This document shows, in pieces, positions 12,343 through 22,501 of a stretch of 64,000 nt of DNA; the stretch's first letter is position 1; each line of letters starts with the position of its first letter. The stretch covers positions 1-64,000 of the forward strand of contig QCIH01000005.1 in the NCBI GenBank assembly GCA_003216795.1, in the 5' to 3' direction. A program made the translations under genes and the position numbers. Below the pieces are notes generated by a model. The model saw only the letters and a list, made by a program, of their open reading frames with translations. It had not been told where the DNA came from and did no database searches. This DNA is from Prochlorococcus sp. AG-402-K16 (GTDB taxonomy: Bacteria > Cyanobacteriota > Cyanobacteriia > PCC-6307 > Cyanobiaceae).

Positions 12343-13241
12343 ATAAATTCATTCATTAACTTATTTGTTTTTTCAGGTTCTTCATCATGAGGACAATGAC
12401 CAGCTTCATTAATAATATCTAATCTTTTAATATTCCTGAATTGTTTTTTCCACTCTCTTGCTTCATTTAAAGATTCCCAAGGATCTTTTTCTCCCCAAAT
12501 CAATTGGATTGGAGCATCAACCTTATCGAAAAGGTCAGTAGCGAGATAGTCATCAAATAAGTTAATAAAACCACGAAATGCTTCTTTAGAGTTTTCCCTT
12601 TGAGAGGGTTGATAAAGAATTTCAATTAATTCTTTATTTATATTTTTTCCTGTAGGGTAAGCTTGTTCAAGTATTTTCTTAATAACTTTTGGATTAGCAG
12701 CTCTTGTAAAAAGTGTATTGCTAATTATTCTTTGTCTGACTATCGTTTTAAGAAGGGGTCTCAGTAAATTCATTAAGACATCACTTTTCTTTAAACGTTT
12801 ATCATCCATAGTTCTCTGTGCACAATCAATCAAAATAACACCTTTGCAATAATCTTTAAGGATTTCAGCAGCTTTCAATGCAATAACGCCACCAATTGAA
12901 TTTCCCACTAAGTAAACAGGAGATTTAATTACCTCTGCGCAAAATGTTGATATTTGATTACCCCATAAGTCAAATGAATATTTAATTGAATTTTTTTTAT
13001 CAGGTTCGTAATCTAGTAAAGCACTAGGTTGACTGCTTTTCCCAAATCCTAATAAGTCAATTGCGTAGCAGTTAGAAAATTTCCCAAGAAAATCTTGATT
13101 ATATCTCCAGTGGTTTTTTGATGCCCCAAATCCATGAACTAATAAAATTTTAATATTTTTTTCAGAAGTAGATTCTTTTGATAAAGACCAAGAAATTTCC
13201 CAATTTTTCCATTTCCAAGTTTCAGATTTATTTAAAGACAC
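12327..13241 (-). CDS. Alpha/beta hydrolase
   Basis: The 304-residue protein has an alpha/beta-hydrolase fold with oxyanion loop HGFGASKNHW, nucleophile elbow GNSIGG (serine), acid WGEKDPWES (aspartate) and catalytic histidine in EAGHCPHDEEP. No signal peptide is seen, so it probably acts in the cytoplasm or stroma-like space. The substrate is unknown. It is a clear paralogue of the hydrolase at 41871-42770, sharing the HGFGAS, DLLGFGKS and AGHCPHDE motifs. Its 3' end overlaps the end of the sigma factor gene by 16 bases. Confidence 0.9.
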   Translation of the reverse strand: MSLNKSETWKWKNWEISWSLSKESTSEKNIKILLVHGFGASKNHWRYNQDFLGKFSNCYAIDLLGFGKSSQPSALLDYEPDKKNSIKYSFDLWGNQISTFCAEVIKSPVYLVGNSIGGVIALKAAEILKDYCKGVILIDCAQRTMDDKRLKKSDVLMNLLRPLLKTIVRQRIISNTLFTRAANPKVIKKILEQAYPTGKNINKELIEILYQPSQRENSKEAFRGFINLFDDYLATDLFDKVDAPIQLIWGEKDPWESLNEAREWKKQFRNIKRLDIINEAGHCPHDEEPEKTNKLMNEFIQETK

Positions 13242-13331
13242 TATGATTAATTTTTTAATTAAACTTTAATTCAAAAAAAAATTTTTCGTTTTTAATAAAT
13301 TATTCTTAAGTTAAGAAAAAGCTTTCATTTT

Positions 13332-14330
13332 ATGAAAAAGAAAAGGGTCATATGTATTGGAGAGGCTTTAATTGACAGAATCAGAAATAAGTCAAATCAA
13401 GGATATACAGATTTTTTGGGTGGCGCGCCGGCTAATGTTTCTTGTGCTTTAAGAAAATTAAAAATAGATTCAATATTTATAGGAAGTTTGGGCAGTGATG
13501 ATTATGGAACAAAATTCATAACACAATTTAATGAATTAGACGTTAATTTAGATTTTTTGCAATTAAATAATGATTCATCTACTCGCGTGGTTAACGTAGA
13601 TAGAGATCAATTTGGAGATCGTTTTTTTTCAGGCTTTGAGGAAAGTTCTCATTCATGCTTTGCAGATGAAGTTCTTAGTAAGAAATTACTTGAAAAAGAA
13701 ATTTTAAATTTGGAGGAATCTTTTCAAGAAACAAAATATTTGGTTACAGGAACAAACTTATTATCATCTCCAATATCAGCAGAGAGTATTTTTTTCATTA
13801 TTGAACAGGCTAAAAAATTTGAAGTCAAAATAGTTATTGATTTGAATTGGAGAGAGGTCTTTTGGGATCATTCAAGTTTTTCATCAGAAATTACTAAAGC
13901 CGCAAGAGTTAATTTGATCAAAAAATTTTTAAATCATGCAAATGTTTTAAAACTTGCCAAGGAAGAAGCAACTTTGTTTTTTGAGCATGAGAATCCCTCG
14001 CTAGTATCTCGACAATTGGCTAATAGACCAGATGTAATAATAACTGATGGGGAAAAACCTGTTTTATGGAGCATCAACGGATTGCAGGGAATTACCGAAA
14101 CTCCTACTTCACAAAAAATTGTTGATACAACTGGAGCAGGTGATGCTTTTCTAGCTGGCTTTATTTCAAAATTAATTTCTTCTGGCTATCCTTCAAATGA
14201 ATTAGAGATAGAAGATTGCATTAAGTTCGCAGGTGTTTGTGGATTATTAACTTGTCTTGGTGAAGGCGCCATCGAGCAACAGCCATATTATGACAAGGTT
14301 AATGAATTTTTGGGATCTCTTATTTCGTAG
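13332..14330 (+). CDS. PfkB-family sugar kinase, probably fructokinase
   Basis: The 332-residue protein belongs to the PfkB/ribokinase group, which phosphorylates sugars with ATP. The N-terminal sugar-binding part has ICIGEALID and DFLGGAPANVSCAL; the C-terminal signature DTTGAGDAFLAGF contains the catalytic aspartate and anion hole. Such genes in marine picocyanobacteria are usually annotated as fructokinase, but the substrate cannot be proven from sequence. It overlaps the 3' end of tsaE on the other strand by 43 bases. Confidence 0.88.
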   Translation: MKKKRVICIGEALIDRIRNKSNQGYTDFLGGAPANVSCALRKLKIDSIFIGSLGSDDYGTKFITQFNELDVNLDFLQLNNDSSTRVVNVDRDQFGDRFFSGFEESSHSCFADEVLSKKLLEKEILNLEESFQETKYLVTGTNLLSSPISAESIFFIIEQAKKFEVKIVIDLNWREVFWDHSSFSSEITKAARVNLIKKFLNHANVLKLAKEEATLFFEHENPSLVSRQLANRPDVIITDGEKPVLWSINGLQGITETPTSQKIVDTTGAGDAFLAGFISKLISSGYPSNELEIEDCIKFAGVCGLLTCLGEGAIEQQPYYDKVNEFLGSLIS

Positions 14331-14737
14331 TGTCTTCCATAATTTTTTGCGTAACTAATTTCTATTTTCCAGAAATTATTAATAACTGTTTCAATTAATT
14401 CTGGCCATTCAATAACTAAAATGGCTTGTCTTTGTATTGCCTCTTCTTCTTCTGAAAAAAAAACTTCTTTTGCTGAAGAAATATTTTCTAACCTGTATAA
14501 ATCAAGGTGAATTAGCGGAATTCTTCCTGAGTTATAGTGATGCGATAAAGCAAATGTAGGGCTTGTAATGTCCTCAGAGATTGACAAGCCTTTAGCAATC
14601 CCTTGGACAAATGAAGTTTTCCCAGACCCAATTGGACCCTGTAACAAAACAATTGATTGTGGATTTAATTTGTGTGAGAGTTTTTTCCCTAAATTTAAAG
14701 TCTCTTTTAAATTTTCAACAAACACTAAATTACTCAA
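14288..14737 (-). CDS. tsaE: tRNA threonylcarbamoyladenosine synthesis ATPase TsaE
   Basis: TsaE is the small ATPase that works with TsaB and TsaD to place the t6A modification at position 37 of tRNAs reading ANN codons. The 149-residue protein carries the Walker A loop GPIGSGKTSF, the SPTFALSHHY segment and the HLDLYRL and VIEWPE motifs typical of YjeE/TsaE. Its coding region runs 43 bases into the convergent sugar kinase gene, so the last 14 codons of each are shared on opposite strands. It is divergent from ahcY with only 39 bases between the starts. Confidence 0.93.
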   Translation of the reverse strand: MSNLVFVENLKETLNLGKKLSHKLNPQSIVLLQGPIGSGKTSFVQGIAKGLSISEDITSPTFALSHHYNSGRIPLIHLDLYRLENISSAKEVFFSEEEEAIQRQAILVIEWPELIETVINNFWKIEISYAKNYGRHYEIRDPKNSLTLS

Positions 14738-14776
14738 AAATCATTTATAGTTTAATAGAAAAGATATTCACAAGAT

Positions 14777-16195
14777 ATGGTTATCGCAAATTCAGTTAAA
14801 ACCTCTACACCAAATTACGTAATTTCTGATATCTCCCTTTCAGATTTTGGCCGTAAAGAAATTAAAATTGCCGAAACAGAAATGCCTGGACTAATGGCAC
14901 TTAGAGATAAACATCAATCTGAAAAACCACTAAAAGGTGCAAAAATAGCTGGAAGCCTTCATATGACTATTCAGACAGCAGTATTGATAGAAACTCTTGT
15001 TGATCTAGGTGCAGAAGTGAAATGGGCTTCATGTAATATCTTTTCAACTCAAGATCATGCGGCTGCAGCTATCGCAGATCAAGGAATTTCCGTATACGCA
15101 AAAAAAGGTGAGACCCTTGATGAATATTGGCAATATACCCACTATATCCTTGATTGGGGTTCAGACTCTCCAAATATGATTCTTGATGATGGGGGGGATG
15201 CTACTGGCTTATTGATACTCGGAAGTAAAGCAGAAAAAGATTTATCTGTTTTAGATAACCCTAGTAATGAAGAAGAAATTGCTTTATTCAATTCTATTAA
15301 GTCTAAGTTGGAAAATGACAGTGACTTCTATTCTAGAATTAAGAGTAATATCATTGGTGTTACTGAAGAAACTACGACGGGAGTTGCAAGACTTTATCAA
15401 CTGCAAAAGCAAAATGCTTTACCTTTCCCTGCTATCAACGTTAATGATTCAGTAACTAAGAGCAAATTTGATAATTTATATGGCTGCCGCGAGTCTTTAG
15501 TAGATAGCATAAAGCGTGCAACTGACGTGATGATTGCTGGGAAGGTTGCTTTAGTAATGGGTTTTGGAGATGTAGGTAAGGGCTCAGCCCAGTCATTACG
15601 TGGACTTGGTGCAATCGTAAAAGTTGCTGAAGTTGATCCAATTTGTGCTCTTCAAGCGGCAATGGAAGGTTTCAGCGTTGTTACCCTAGATGATGTTGTA
15701 CAAGATATAGATATCTTTGTTACGGCTACTGGTAACTATCAGGTAATAACACATGAAAATCTTCTCAAGATGAAGGATGAGGCTATAGTTTGTAATATTG
15801 GACATTTCGATAATGAAATCGATGTAGCTTCATTAAAAAATTATCAATGGGACAATATTAAGCCGCAAGTTGATCACATAACTCTACCTAGTGGAAATAA
15901 AATTATTCTTTTAGCTGAAGGTAGATTAGTCAATTTAGGCTGTGCCACTGGCCACCCAAGCTTTGTTATGAGTAATTCTTTTACTAATCAAGTATTAGCT
16001 CAAATCGAACTTTTCAATAAGTCAGAGCAATATGCGAAAGAGGTTTATGTTTTACCAAAACACCTAGATGAAATGGTAGCTAGATTACATTTAGATAAAA
16101 TTGGTGCAAAATTAACAAAATTAACTAAAGAGCAGGCTGATTATATTAATGTCTCTGTTGATGGACCTTATAAACCAGAACTTTATAGATACTAA
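14777..16195 (+). CDS. ahcY: Adenosylhomocysteinase
   Basis: This NAD-dependent enzyme splits S-adenosylhomocysteine into adenosine and homocysteine, removing the inhibitor left by methyltransferases. The 472-residue protein shows the substrate-binding N-terminal domain ([31 protein letters not shown]), the NAD-binding loop [10 protein letters not shown] near residue 261, and the C-terminal end [11 protein letters not shown] that closes the active site of the partner subunit. A DedA-type gene begins three bases after its stop codon. Confidence 0.97.
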   Translation: MVIANSVKTSTPNYVISDISLSDFGRKEIKIAETEMPGLMALRDKHQSEKPLKGAKIAGSLHMTIQTAVLIETLVDLGAEVKWASCNIFSTQDHAAAAIADQGISVYAKKGETLDEYWQYTHYILDWGSDSPNMILDDGGDATGLLILGSKAEKDLSVLDNPSNEEEIALFNSIKSKLENDSDFYSRIKSNIIGVTEETTTGVARLYQLQKQNALPFPAINVNDSVTKSKFDNLYGCRESLVDSIKRATDVMIAGKVALVMGFGDVGKGSAQSLRGLGAIVKVAEVDPICALQAAMEGFSVVTLDDVVQDIDIFVTATGNYQVITHENLLKMKDEAIVCNIGHFDNEIDVASLKNYQWDNIKPQVDHITLPSGNKIILLAEGRLVNLGCATGHPSFVMSNSFTNQVLAQIELFNKSEQYAKEVYVLPKHLDEMVARLHLDKIGAKLTKLTKEQADYINVSVDGPYKPELYRY

Positions 16196-16197
16196 GA

Positions 16198-16857
16198 TTG
16201 AGTTTAATTTTTGTAAATTTTTTTACTTCAATTCCTGATTACATCAGTTTGGCTGTTGAAAAAAATTCAACTATTGCATACCTTACTATTTGTCTGGCTA
16301 TGTTTTTAGAAAACATAATTCCCCCAATCCCTTCGGAAATAATAATGCCATTGGGTGGTTTTTTTGTTTATCAACATAAATTAAATTTCTATATATTAGT
16401 TTTTTGGGGATTACTTGGAACTATTTTAGGATCATTGCCTTGGTATTATTTAGGTAAATTAGTAAATCAAAAAAGACTTTCAAATTTTCTAGATAAAAAC
16501 GGAAAATATCTGGGTATTTCTTCTAATGATCTAAATAAAAGTAAAAGGTGGTTTGATAAATATGGAGTTTCTTTAGTTTTTTGGGGCCGATTAGTACCAG
16601 GCATAAGAACTTTAATTTCAGTTCCTGCTGGCATAGAACTTATGCCATTAAGAAAATTTTTGCTTTGGACTACATTTGGCAGCTTGATATGGGTAGCACT
16701 TCTCACTTATTCAGGGTATTTATTTGGTGAAAACTATCTGATCATTGAAACTTACTTAGATCAAATCAAATATGTCATAAAGCCAATTTTAATTTTAATT
16801 TTCTTATATTTTTTTATAAAAATACTTATTAGATTTTTAAAAAAAAATAGAGCTTAG
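16198..16857 (+). CDS. DedA-family membrane protein
   Basis: The 219-residue protein has several hydrophobic helices and the DedA/SNARE-associated signature: ENIIPPIPSEIIMPLGGFF near the N-terminus, then FWGRLVPGIRTLISVPAGI, including the conserved R and P residues of the re-entrant region. DedA proteins are thought to be lipid flippases or scramblases that depend on the proton gradient, with undecaprenyl phosphate as one documented substrate in related members. It begins with TTG three bases after ahcY and overlaps the convergent ssb gene by four bases. Confidence 0.9.
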   Translation: MSLIFVNFFTSIPDYISLAVEKNSTIAYLTICLAMFLENIIPPIPSEIIMPLGGFFVYQHKLNFYILVFWGLLGTILGSLPWYYLGKLVNQKRLSNFLDKNGKYLGISSNDLNKSKRWFDKYGVSLVFWGRLVPGIRTLISVPAGIELMPLRKFLLWTTFGSLIWVALLTYSGYLFGENYLIIETYLDQIKYVIKPILILIFLYFFIKILIRFLKKNRA

Positions 16858-17225
16858 AAAGGAATTTCACTTGAGTTACTGCTATTGGAATATTGATTAT
16901 TATCAGAGTCTTTTCGTGAGCCTAGTAAGTTTAATCTATCTACTCTAACAACTGGTTTATATCTGTCTTCTCCAGTATTTTTATCTTTCCAACTATCAAT
17001 TTTAAAGCTTCCTGTAATTCCAATTAATGAACCTTTTTTCACATAATCTGCGGCTATTTGTGCTTGCTTGCCCCATATTTCTAAATTAAACCAATCTGGC
17101 TCTTCATCTCTGCTTCTTCTGTTAACTGCAATTGTGAAATTTGCTACGATACTGCCAGATTCAAAATATCTGACGTCTGGTTCTCGTCCTGCTCTGCCAA
17201 CAAGATTAATAGTGTTAATTTGCAT
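16854..17225 (-). CDS. ssb: Single-stranded DNA-binding protein
   Basis: SSB coats single-stranded DNA in replication and repair. The 123-residue protein has the OB fold (NTINLVGRAGREPDVRYF, VANFTIAVNR, WFNLEIWGKQAQIAADYVK) and a short disordered tail with NSSNSSEIPF. The usual acidic DDDIPF tip is reduced to SSEIPF, leaving one glutamate, though the terminal I-P-F that binds partner proteins is kept. It is divergent from mreB across 133 bases. Confidence 0.93.
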   Translation of the reverse strand: MQINTINLVGRAGREPDVRYFESGSIVANFTIAVNRRSRDEEPDWFNLEIWGKQAQIAADYVKKGSLIGITGSFKIDSWKDKNTGEDRYKPVVRVDRLNLLGSRKDSDNNQYSNSSNSSEIPF

Positions 17226-17358
17226 AAATTTTTTTTTTTAATACTACTCATATTTTCAGGTTCTGCTCAAAGTTTTACGTGCTATTCATAACTAAACGTC
17301 AGAATTGCAAGAGCTTATCAAAAAATAGATATATTATTTATAAAAAGAAATTCTTATT

Positions 17359-18411
17359 GTGATTTTTAACAGATTTAAATTTTCTCGAGATATTGGCATA
17401 GATTTGGGAACGGCCAATACTCTTATACATGTATCAGGAAAAGGCGTTGTTTTACAGGAGCCTTCTGTGGTAGCTATGGATTTAGAAGAAGGGATTCCAT
17501 TAGCTGTTGGTGAAGAGGCAAAATTAATGCTTGGAAGGACCCCTGGCAATATAAGAGCTGTAAGACCACTAAGAGATGGGGTTATTGCAGATTTTGATGC
17601 TGCAGAACAAATGATAAAAACATTTATTCAAAAATGTAATGAAGGTAAGGGGATTGTAGCTCCAAGGATTGTTATTGGAATTCCAAGTGGAGTTACTAGT
17701 GTTGAGCGAAGAGCAGTAAGAGAAGCTGGATTAGCGGGAGCTAGAGAAGTTCATTTAATTGATGAACCTGTTGCAGCAGCAATAGGAGCATCATTACCAG
17801 TAACTGAGCCAATTGGAACAATGATTGTTGATATTGGTGGAGGTACTACTGAGGTTGCAGTATTAAGTTTAGGCGGAACTGTTTTGAGTGAATCTGTTCG
17901 AATAGCAGGCGATGAAATAAATGAGTCAATTGCGCTCTATCTTAAAAAAGTTCACAATTTGGTTGTTGGAGAGAGAACTGCAGAAGATATCAAGATTAAA
18001 ATTGGATCTGCATTTCCAGATGATGATTTTGATAAAACTACTTTAGAGGTTAGAGGTTTACATCTTTTATCTGGTCTACCTAGGTCAGTCACTTTGACAT
18101 CTGGAGAAATCAGAGAAGCCATGGCTGAAACCCTTAGCAAAATAGTCGAAGCTGTAAAAAGAACTTTAGAGCGAACCCCCCCTGAACTTGCTGCCGACAT
18201 AGTTGATAGGGGGATTATGCTTGCAGGTGGTGGAGCTTTAGTGAGAGGTATTAATGATTTATTGAGCGATGAAACAGGAATTTTTACTCACATAGCAGAA
18301 AACCCACTGCTTTGCGTAGTGAATGGTTGTGGAGAGGTGTTGGATGATTTTAAAAAACTTAAAAGAGTTGTTGATACTCCAGAATTCATCAGAAATGCCA
18401 TAAGAGATTAA
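17359..18411 (+). CDS. mreB: Rod-shape-determining protein MreB
   Basis: MreB is a bacterial actin that forms membrane-bound filaments directing lateral wall synthesis. The 350-residue protein has the actin-type phosphate loops [14 protein letters not shown] and [17 protein letters not shown], and the adenosine loop [14 protein letters not shown]. The likely start is GTG, giving [13 protein letters not shown], a hydrophobic and basic N-terminus suited to membrane contact. It heads the mreB-mreC-mreD cluster; mreC begins after four bases. Confidence 0.97.
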   Translation: MIFNRFKFSRDIGIDLGTANTLIHVSGKGVVLQEPSVVAMDLEEGIPLAVGEEAKLMLGRTPGNIRAVRPLRDGVIADFDAAEQMIKTFIQKCNEGKGIVAPRIVIGIPSGVTSVERRAVREAGLAGAREVHLIDEPVAAAIGASLPVTEPIGTMIVDIGGGTTEVAVLSLGGTVLSESVRIAGDEINESIALYLKKVHNLVVGERTAEDIKIKIGSAFPDDDFDKTTLEVRGLHLLSGLPRSVTLTSGEIREAMAETLSKIVEAVKRTLERTPPELAADIVDRGIMLAGGGALVRGINDLLSDETGIFTHIAENPLLCVVNGCGEVLDDFKKLKRVVDTPEFIRNAIRD

Positions 18412-18415
18412 TGTT

Positions 18416-19165
18416 ATGTTAGGTATCCGACGAATTTCTACTAGTCGTTGGTGGCATAAAAAGAAGAATTGGCTATTTTTTGCAATTTTTTTATTTTTGA
18501 TTTTTGTAAGAATATCAAAAGGAGCTTTCTATAAAGATTTTTATTATTTTATTTCAAGACCTTTTTGGCCTGGTCAATTTCAAAAAGAAATTGTTCTGGA
18601 GAGTATTGACCAAGAATATTTAATAAAGTTAAATCTTCTGAAAAAAGATAATATAAGATTAAGACAAATCTTATCTCTTCAAGAATCTTCTAATGATGAA
18701 CATATTTCAGCTGCAGTTATTTCGAGAAAAACAGGTAGTTGGTGGAGGCAAATAATTTTAAACAAGGGTTCAAAGGATGGAGTAGAAATTGGTAATATTG
18801 TGATTGGTCCGGGTGGATTATTAGGAAGAGTTAAGAATACTTCTTTATTTACTTCGTCGGTAACGTTAATAACTTCTCCAGAAAGTAAGTTAGGCGTTTG
18901 GGTGGATAGAATGCAAATAAATGGATTACTGGTCGGTTTAGGCGATGATTATCCCAGCCTAATACTTTATTCAAAAGATGCTGATATTAAAGTCGGAGAT
19001 TTTGTATCATCATCTCCCGCTAGTACGTTATTACCTCCAAATATTCCTATTGGTATTGTTCAATCTATAGATGAGACATTGAAATCAAAAAAAACTGCAA
19101 AAATTTCACTTTTAGCAAAACCTCATGTAATTGATTGGGTGCAAATTTTGAAAGTAAATATTTAA
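18416..19165 (+). CDS. mreC: Rod-shape-determining protein MreC
   Basis: MreC links the MreB filament to the periplasmic wall enzymes. The 249-residue protein has a basic cytosolic start, one membrane helix (WLFFAIFLFLIFVRI, about residues 18-35), a short coiled coil (KLNLLKKDNIRLRQILSLQ) and the periplasmic beta domain with the family stretches NKGSKDGVEIGNIVIGPGG and VGDFVSSSPAS. It sits four bases after mreB, and its stop codon overlaps the mreD start (TAATG). Confidence 0.95.
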   Translation: MLGIRRISTSRWWHKKKNWLFFAIFLFLIFVRISKGAFYKDFYYFISRPFWPGQFQKEIVLESIDQEYLIKLNLLKKDNIRLRQILSLQESSNDEHISAAVISRKTGSWWRQIILNKGSKDGVEIGNIVIGPGGLLGRVKNTSLFTSSVTLITSPESKLGVWVDRMQINGLLVGLGDDYPSLILYSKDADIKVGDFVSSSPASTLLPPNIPIGIVQSIDETLKSKKTAKISLLAKPHVIDWVQILKVNI

Positions 19166-19686
19166 TGAATAAATTTTTTACAAAAAAATTATCCATAATA
19201 AGCTTTCTTTTTATCCCAATTATTTTTTTGTGGCATCCTAATTGGCTTGGATTTTTAGGGGTTCAGCCTTATTGGCCATTATTTTGGTTATTGCCTTGGT
19301 CAATGATTAATGGATCAATTAGCGGATTAATATTTGGCTTGTTTATAGGTTTAATTTTAGATTCTCTAACTTTAAATGAAAGTTTTACTCAAATACCAGG
19401 CTTAATTTTTTGCGGGCTTTTGTTTGGGAGAATTAAATTACATAGTGATATTTTGTTAGGACATTTTAGGTATGGTTTAATTTGTTCTTTTGGAAGTTTT
19501 TTATGTGGTACTTTTTATTTTTTACAAATTTTGTTTAGAAATTTTTCAGATAGTAATTCTTTAATGTTGCTTCCCAGCTTTAAAAATATCTTAGCGGAAG
19601 TTTTTTTGACAGGTTTATTTGCTCCCTTTATTTGCTCCAAACTTTTAAAAATGTTTAAATTTTCAAAAAGGAAAATACAGTTATAA
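19165..19686 (+). CDS. mreD: MreD-like rod-shape membrane protein
   Basis: The 173-residue protein is hydrophobic, with about five membrane helices, and occupies the mreD position after mreC. The ATG at 19165 overlaps the mreC stop codon by one base (TAATG), making it a better start than the upstream in-frame codon at 19135. Sequence conservation in MreD is low, and identification rests on position, length and topology plus a middle segment (SGLIFGLFIGLILDSL) of the usual MreD type. Confidence 0.85.
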   Translation: MNKFFTKKLSIISFLFIPIIFLWHPNWLGFLGVQPYWPLFWLLPWSMINGSISGLIFGLFIGLILDSLTLNESFTQIPGLIFCGLLFGRIKLHSDILLGHFRYGLICSFGSFLCGTFYFLQILFRNFSDSNSLMLLPSFKNILAEVFLTGLFAPFICSKLLKMFKFSKRKIQL

Positions 19687-19864
19687 ATTTTGCTAAGATG
19701 TAAAAATTTTTGATTAAATTTATATATTTTTTCAAATCATTAGAAATGTTTGTAATCTTAGGAATATCTCTTTGAGGGTTCGTAATGTTATATTTTTAAT
19801 TGTTAGAATAAATATTCAATGCAATAGTTCTTTGCTTTGAAATATCGAGAAATCTTTTTTAACT

Positions 19865-20611
19865 ATGTCAAAAGCAAGAATTTTAGTTGTTGATGATGAG
19901 CCAGCAGTTTTGAAGGTATTAGTTACTAGGCTTCAACTAGCAGGATATCAAGTGTATTCAGCTACTAACGGTGAAGAAGCTCTTGAGTCATTTCACAGGG
20001 ATTCCCCAGATTTGATAGTTCTTGATGTTATGCTTCCAAAAATGGATGGATTTGCTGTTTGTAGAAGAATTAGAGCTGAATCAGTAGTTCCAATCATATT
20101 CTTAACTGCTCTAGAAGCTATTTCAGAGAGAGTTGCAGGTCTGGATTTAGGGGCTGATGATTATTTATCTAAACCATTTAGCCCAAAAGAGTTAGAGGCT
20201 AGAATAGCTACCATTTTGAGAAGAATGGGTCCAACTGTATCGGTTACTGAAACTAAAGAAGTTCCTTCAGGTAAAGGAATTATGAAATTTGGAAGTTTAG
20301 TTGTTGATACTAATCGCAGACAAGTTTCAAGAGCAGGAGATAGGATTAGCCTAACTTATACTGAATTTAGCCTTCTAGAACTATTGTTTGACGAGCCTGG
20401 AAAGGTCGTCCCGAGAGCAGAAATTTTAGAACAGTTATGGGGTTATCCTCCTCGTAGAGCAGCAGATTTAAGAGTTGTAGATGTATATGTAGCTAGATTA
20501 AGAGGTAAATTAGAACCAGATCCCAGAAATCCAGAACTAATATTAACTGTTAGAGGAATTGGTTATGCATCTCAGAGAGTTGGTGAAACAGCAACATCTT
20601 TGGCAAGTTAA
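19865..20611 (+). CDS. rpaB: OmpR-family response regulator RpaB (Ycf27 type)
   Basis: The 248-residue protein has a receiver domain with phosphoacceptor D54 in LIVLDVMLPKMDG, the acidic pair DD at 10-11 and a KPFSPKELEARI end, followed by a winged-helix DNA-binding domain (WGYPPRRAADLRVVDVYVARL). SPKELEARI and RVVDVY resemble RpaB more than RpaA. RpaB works with the NblS/Hik33 kinase and binds HLR1 sites to control photosystem and high-light genes. The 178-base spacer before it holds no feature I can name. Assignment as RpaB rather than a paralogue is likely but not proven. Confidence 0.85.
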   Translation: MSKARILVVDDEPAVLKVLVTRLQLAGYQVYSATNGEEALESFHRDSPDLIVLDVMLPKMDGFAVCRRIRAESVVPIIFLTALEAISERVAGLDLGADDYLSKPFSPKELEARIATILRRMGPTVSVTETKEVPSGKGIMKFGSLVVDTNRRQVSRAGDRISLTYTEFSLLELLFDEPGKVVPRAEILEQLWGYPPRRAADLRVVDVYVARLRGKLEPDPRNPELILTVRGIGYASQRVGETATSLAS

Positions 20612-20661
20612 GCCATAGTTTGATAATTTTATTAAATAAAACAAATATATTAAAATAAATT

Positions 20662-22200
20662 TTGTCTGAAATAAAAGAAGCACGTTTACAAAAAGCTAAT
20701 TCACTAGTTAGTAGAGGATTTGCTCCTTATGCACAAAATTTTAGGGTTTCACATAATACAGAATTTCTGATTCAAAAATTTGATTATCTAGAAAATGGCC
20801 AAGAGGAAGACTTCAATATTTCTCTTGCAGGTAGAGTGATGGCAAAAAGGGTGATGGGCAAAATTGCCTTTTTCACAATAAGTGATCAAGCGGGTCAGAT
20901 TCAGCTTTATCTCGATAAAAAGATTATTAACTTAAATTTAGAAAAAAAACAATCCCTTACCTTTGAAGATATCAAGGAAATAGTAGATATTGGTGATTGG
21001 ATAGGCGTCTACGGAATTATAAAAAAAACTAATAAAGGTGAACTTTCAATTAAAGTAGAAAAATGGGAAATGCTATCCAAATCATTACAACCTTTACCAG
21101 ATAAATGGCATGGATTGACTGATATTGAAAAAAGATATAGACAACGTTATCTTGATTTAATAGTCAATCCTAATTCAAAAAATGTATTTAAAACAAGAGC
21201 AAAATGTATAAGTTTTATAAGAAAATGGCTAGATAATAGAAATTTTTTAGAAATAGAGACTCCAATCCTACAATCTGAGGCCGGCGGTGCAGAAGCAAGA
21301 CCATTTATAACTCATCACAATACATTAGATATTCCGCTGTATCTAAGAATAGCTACAGAACTACATTTAAAGAGAATGGTTGTTGGAGGATTTGAGAAAG
21401 TTTATGAATTGGGAAGAATCTTCCGTAATGAGGGGATAAGTACAAGGCATAATCCAGAATTCACCTCAGTTGAAGTTTATCAAGCGTTTTCTGACTATGT
21501 CGATATGATGAATTTAACCGAAGAATTAATTAAAGATATCGTAGCTGATTCATGTGGCTCGTTAGTTATAAATTATCAAAATAAAGAAATTGATTTTTCT
21601 AAACCTTGGTCAAGAATATCCATGAAAGATGTTGTCAAAAAATATACAGGGATTGATTTTGATTCTTTCAGTGGAGACTTTCAAGCAGCAAAAAAAACCG
21701 TTAAAAGTATGAATATTGATTTCTCTAATAAAGTCAATACTATGGGAAGACTTTTAAATGAGGTCTTCGAGCAAAAAGTAGAATCAAAACTTGTAGAACC
21801 CACTTTTGTTATCGATTATCCTGTTGAAATTTCTCCTTTAGCGAGGCCTCATCTTGATAATAGAGAAATGGTTCAGAGGTTTGAATTATTTATTGTTGGT
21901 CGAGAGCTGGCAAATGCGTTTAGCGAGTTGATAGATCCAGTAGATCAAAGAGAGAGAATGCAACTACAGCAATCTCTTAGAGATGAAGGAGATCTTGAGG
22001 CTCACTGTATAGATGAAGATTTCTTGAATGCTTTAGAGATTGGCATGCCGCCTACAGGAGGATTAGGTATAGGTATTGATAGGCTTATTATGTTAATTAC
22101 TGATAGCGCATCAATTAGAGATGTAATCCCTTTCCCATTGTTAAAACCAGAAATAACTTCTAAAAAAAATGAAAAATTACCCTTGAATGAAGTAAAATAG
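20662..22200 (+). CDS. lysS: Lysyl-tRNA synthetase, class II
   Basis: LysRS attaches lysine to tRNA-Lys. The 512-residue protein has the N-terminal OB-fold anticodon-binding domain ([20 protein letters not shown]) and a class II catalytic core: motif 2 is [20 protein letters not shown] and motif 3 is [13 protein letters not shown]. The start appears to be TTG at 20662; the next in-frame ATG lies well inside the OB fold. It follows rpaB after 50 bases in the same direction. Confidence 0.96.
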   Translation: MSEIKEARLQKANSLVSRGFAPYAQNFRVSHNTEFLIQKFDYLENGQEEDFNISLAGRVMAKRVMGKIAFFTISDQAGQIQLYLDKKIINLNLEKKQSLTFEDIKEIVDIGDWIGVYGIIKKTNKGELSIKVEKWEMLSKSLQPLPDKWHGLTDIEKRYRQRYLDLIVNPNSKNVFKTRAKCISFIRKWLDNRNFLEIETPILQSEAGGAEARPFITHHNTLDIPLYLRIATELHLKRMVVGGFEKVYELGRIFRNEGISTRHNPEFTSVEVYQAFSDYVDMMNLTEELIKDIVADSCGSLVINYQNKEIDFSKPWSRISMKDVVKKYTGIDFDSFSGDFQAAKKTVKSMNIDFSNKVNTMGRLLNEVFEQKVESKLVEPTFVIDYPVEISPLARPHLDNREMVQRFELFIVGRELANAFSELIDPVDQRERMQLQQSLRDEGDLEAHCIDEDFLNALEIGMPPTGGLGIGIDRLIMLITDSASIRDVIPFPLLKPEITSKKNEKLPLNEVK

Positions 22201-22228
22201 ATTAATTATTCCAATACGAAATTTTTAA

Positions 22229-22474
22229 ATGAGTGGTGAACGTGTTGGTTTCCGTTTCAAACACGCGGATGCAGTAGTAAAAAGAAATCCTCAAGGCCGA
22301 TCAAGAAGAGGGTGGGTTATCGAACCAGTAGAGCAGACTACAAGTAGAGGTACAAAAATGCCTGCATACAAAATTCGCTGGAGAGATAGTGAGAGGCCTG
22401 AAACTGTATTACAGCACATGTTAATAGCAGATCCAGATCCTTCTCCACCTCCAAGCTCAGTCAGTTTAGATTAA
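22229..22474 (+). CDS. Small conserved hypothetical protein
   Basis: An 81-residue basic protein (GFRFKHADAVVKRNPQGRSRRG) with a beta-rich middle and a proline-rich acidic tail (ADPDPSPPPSS). It lies 28 bases after lysS and faces smpB. The codon use matches the neighbours, the start ATG is in good context and similar short proteins are common in marine picocyanobacteria, so it is likely real. I do not recognise a domain or function; the pattern VIEPVE...KIRWRD suggests a small SH3-like barrel. Confidence 0.75.
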   Translation: MSGERVGFRFKHADAVVKRNPQGRSRRGWVIEPVEQTTSRGTKMPAYKIRWRDSERPETVLQHMLIADPDPSPPPSSVSLD

Positions 22475-22501
22475 TAGTTGCAATAATTCTGCTTAATAAT
22501 T

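Noticed and set aside
19687..19864. HLR1 (RpaB-binding) direct repeats upstream of rpaB, psaC or psaD
   Set aside because: Only single, imperfect TTACA-like half sites were seen; no pair with the two-base spacing of a real HLR1 element.
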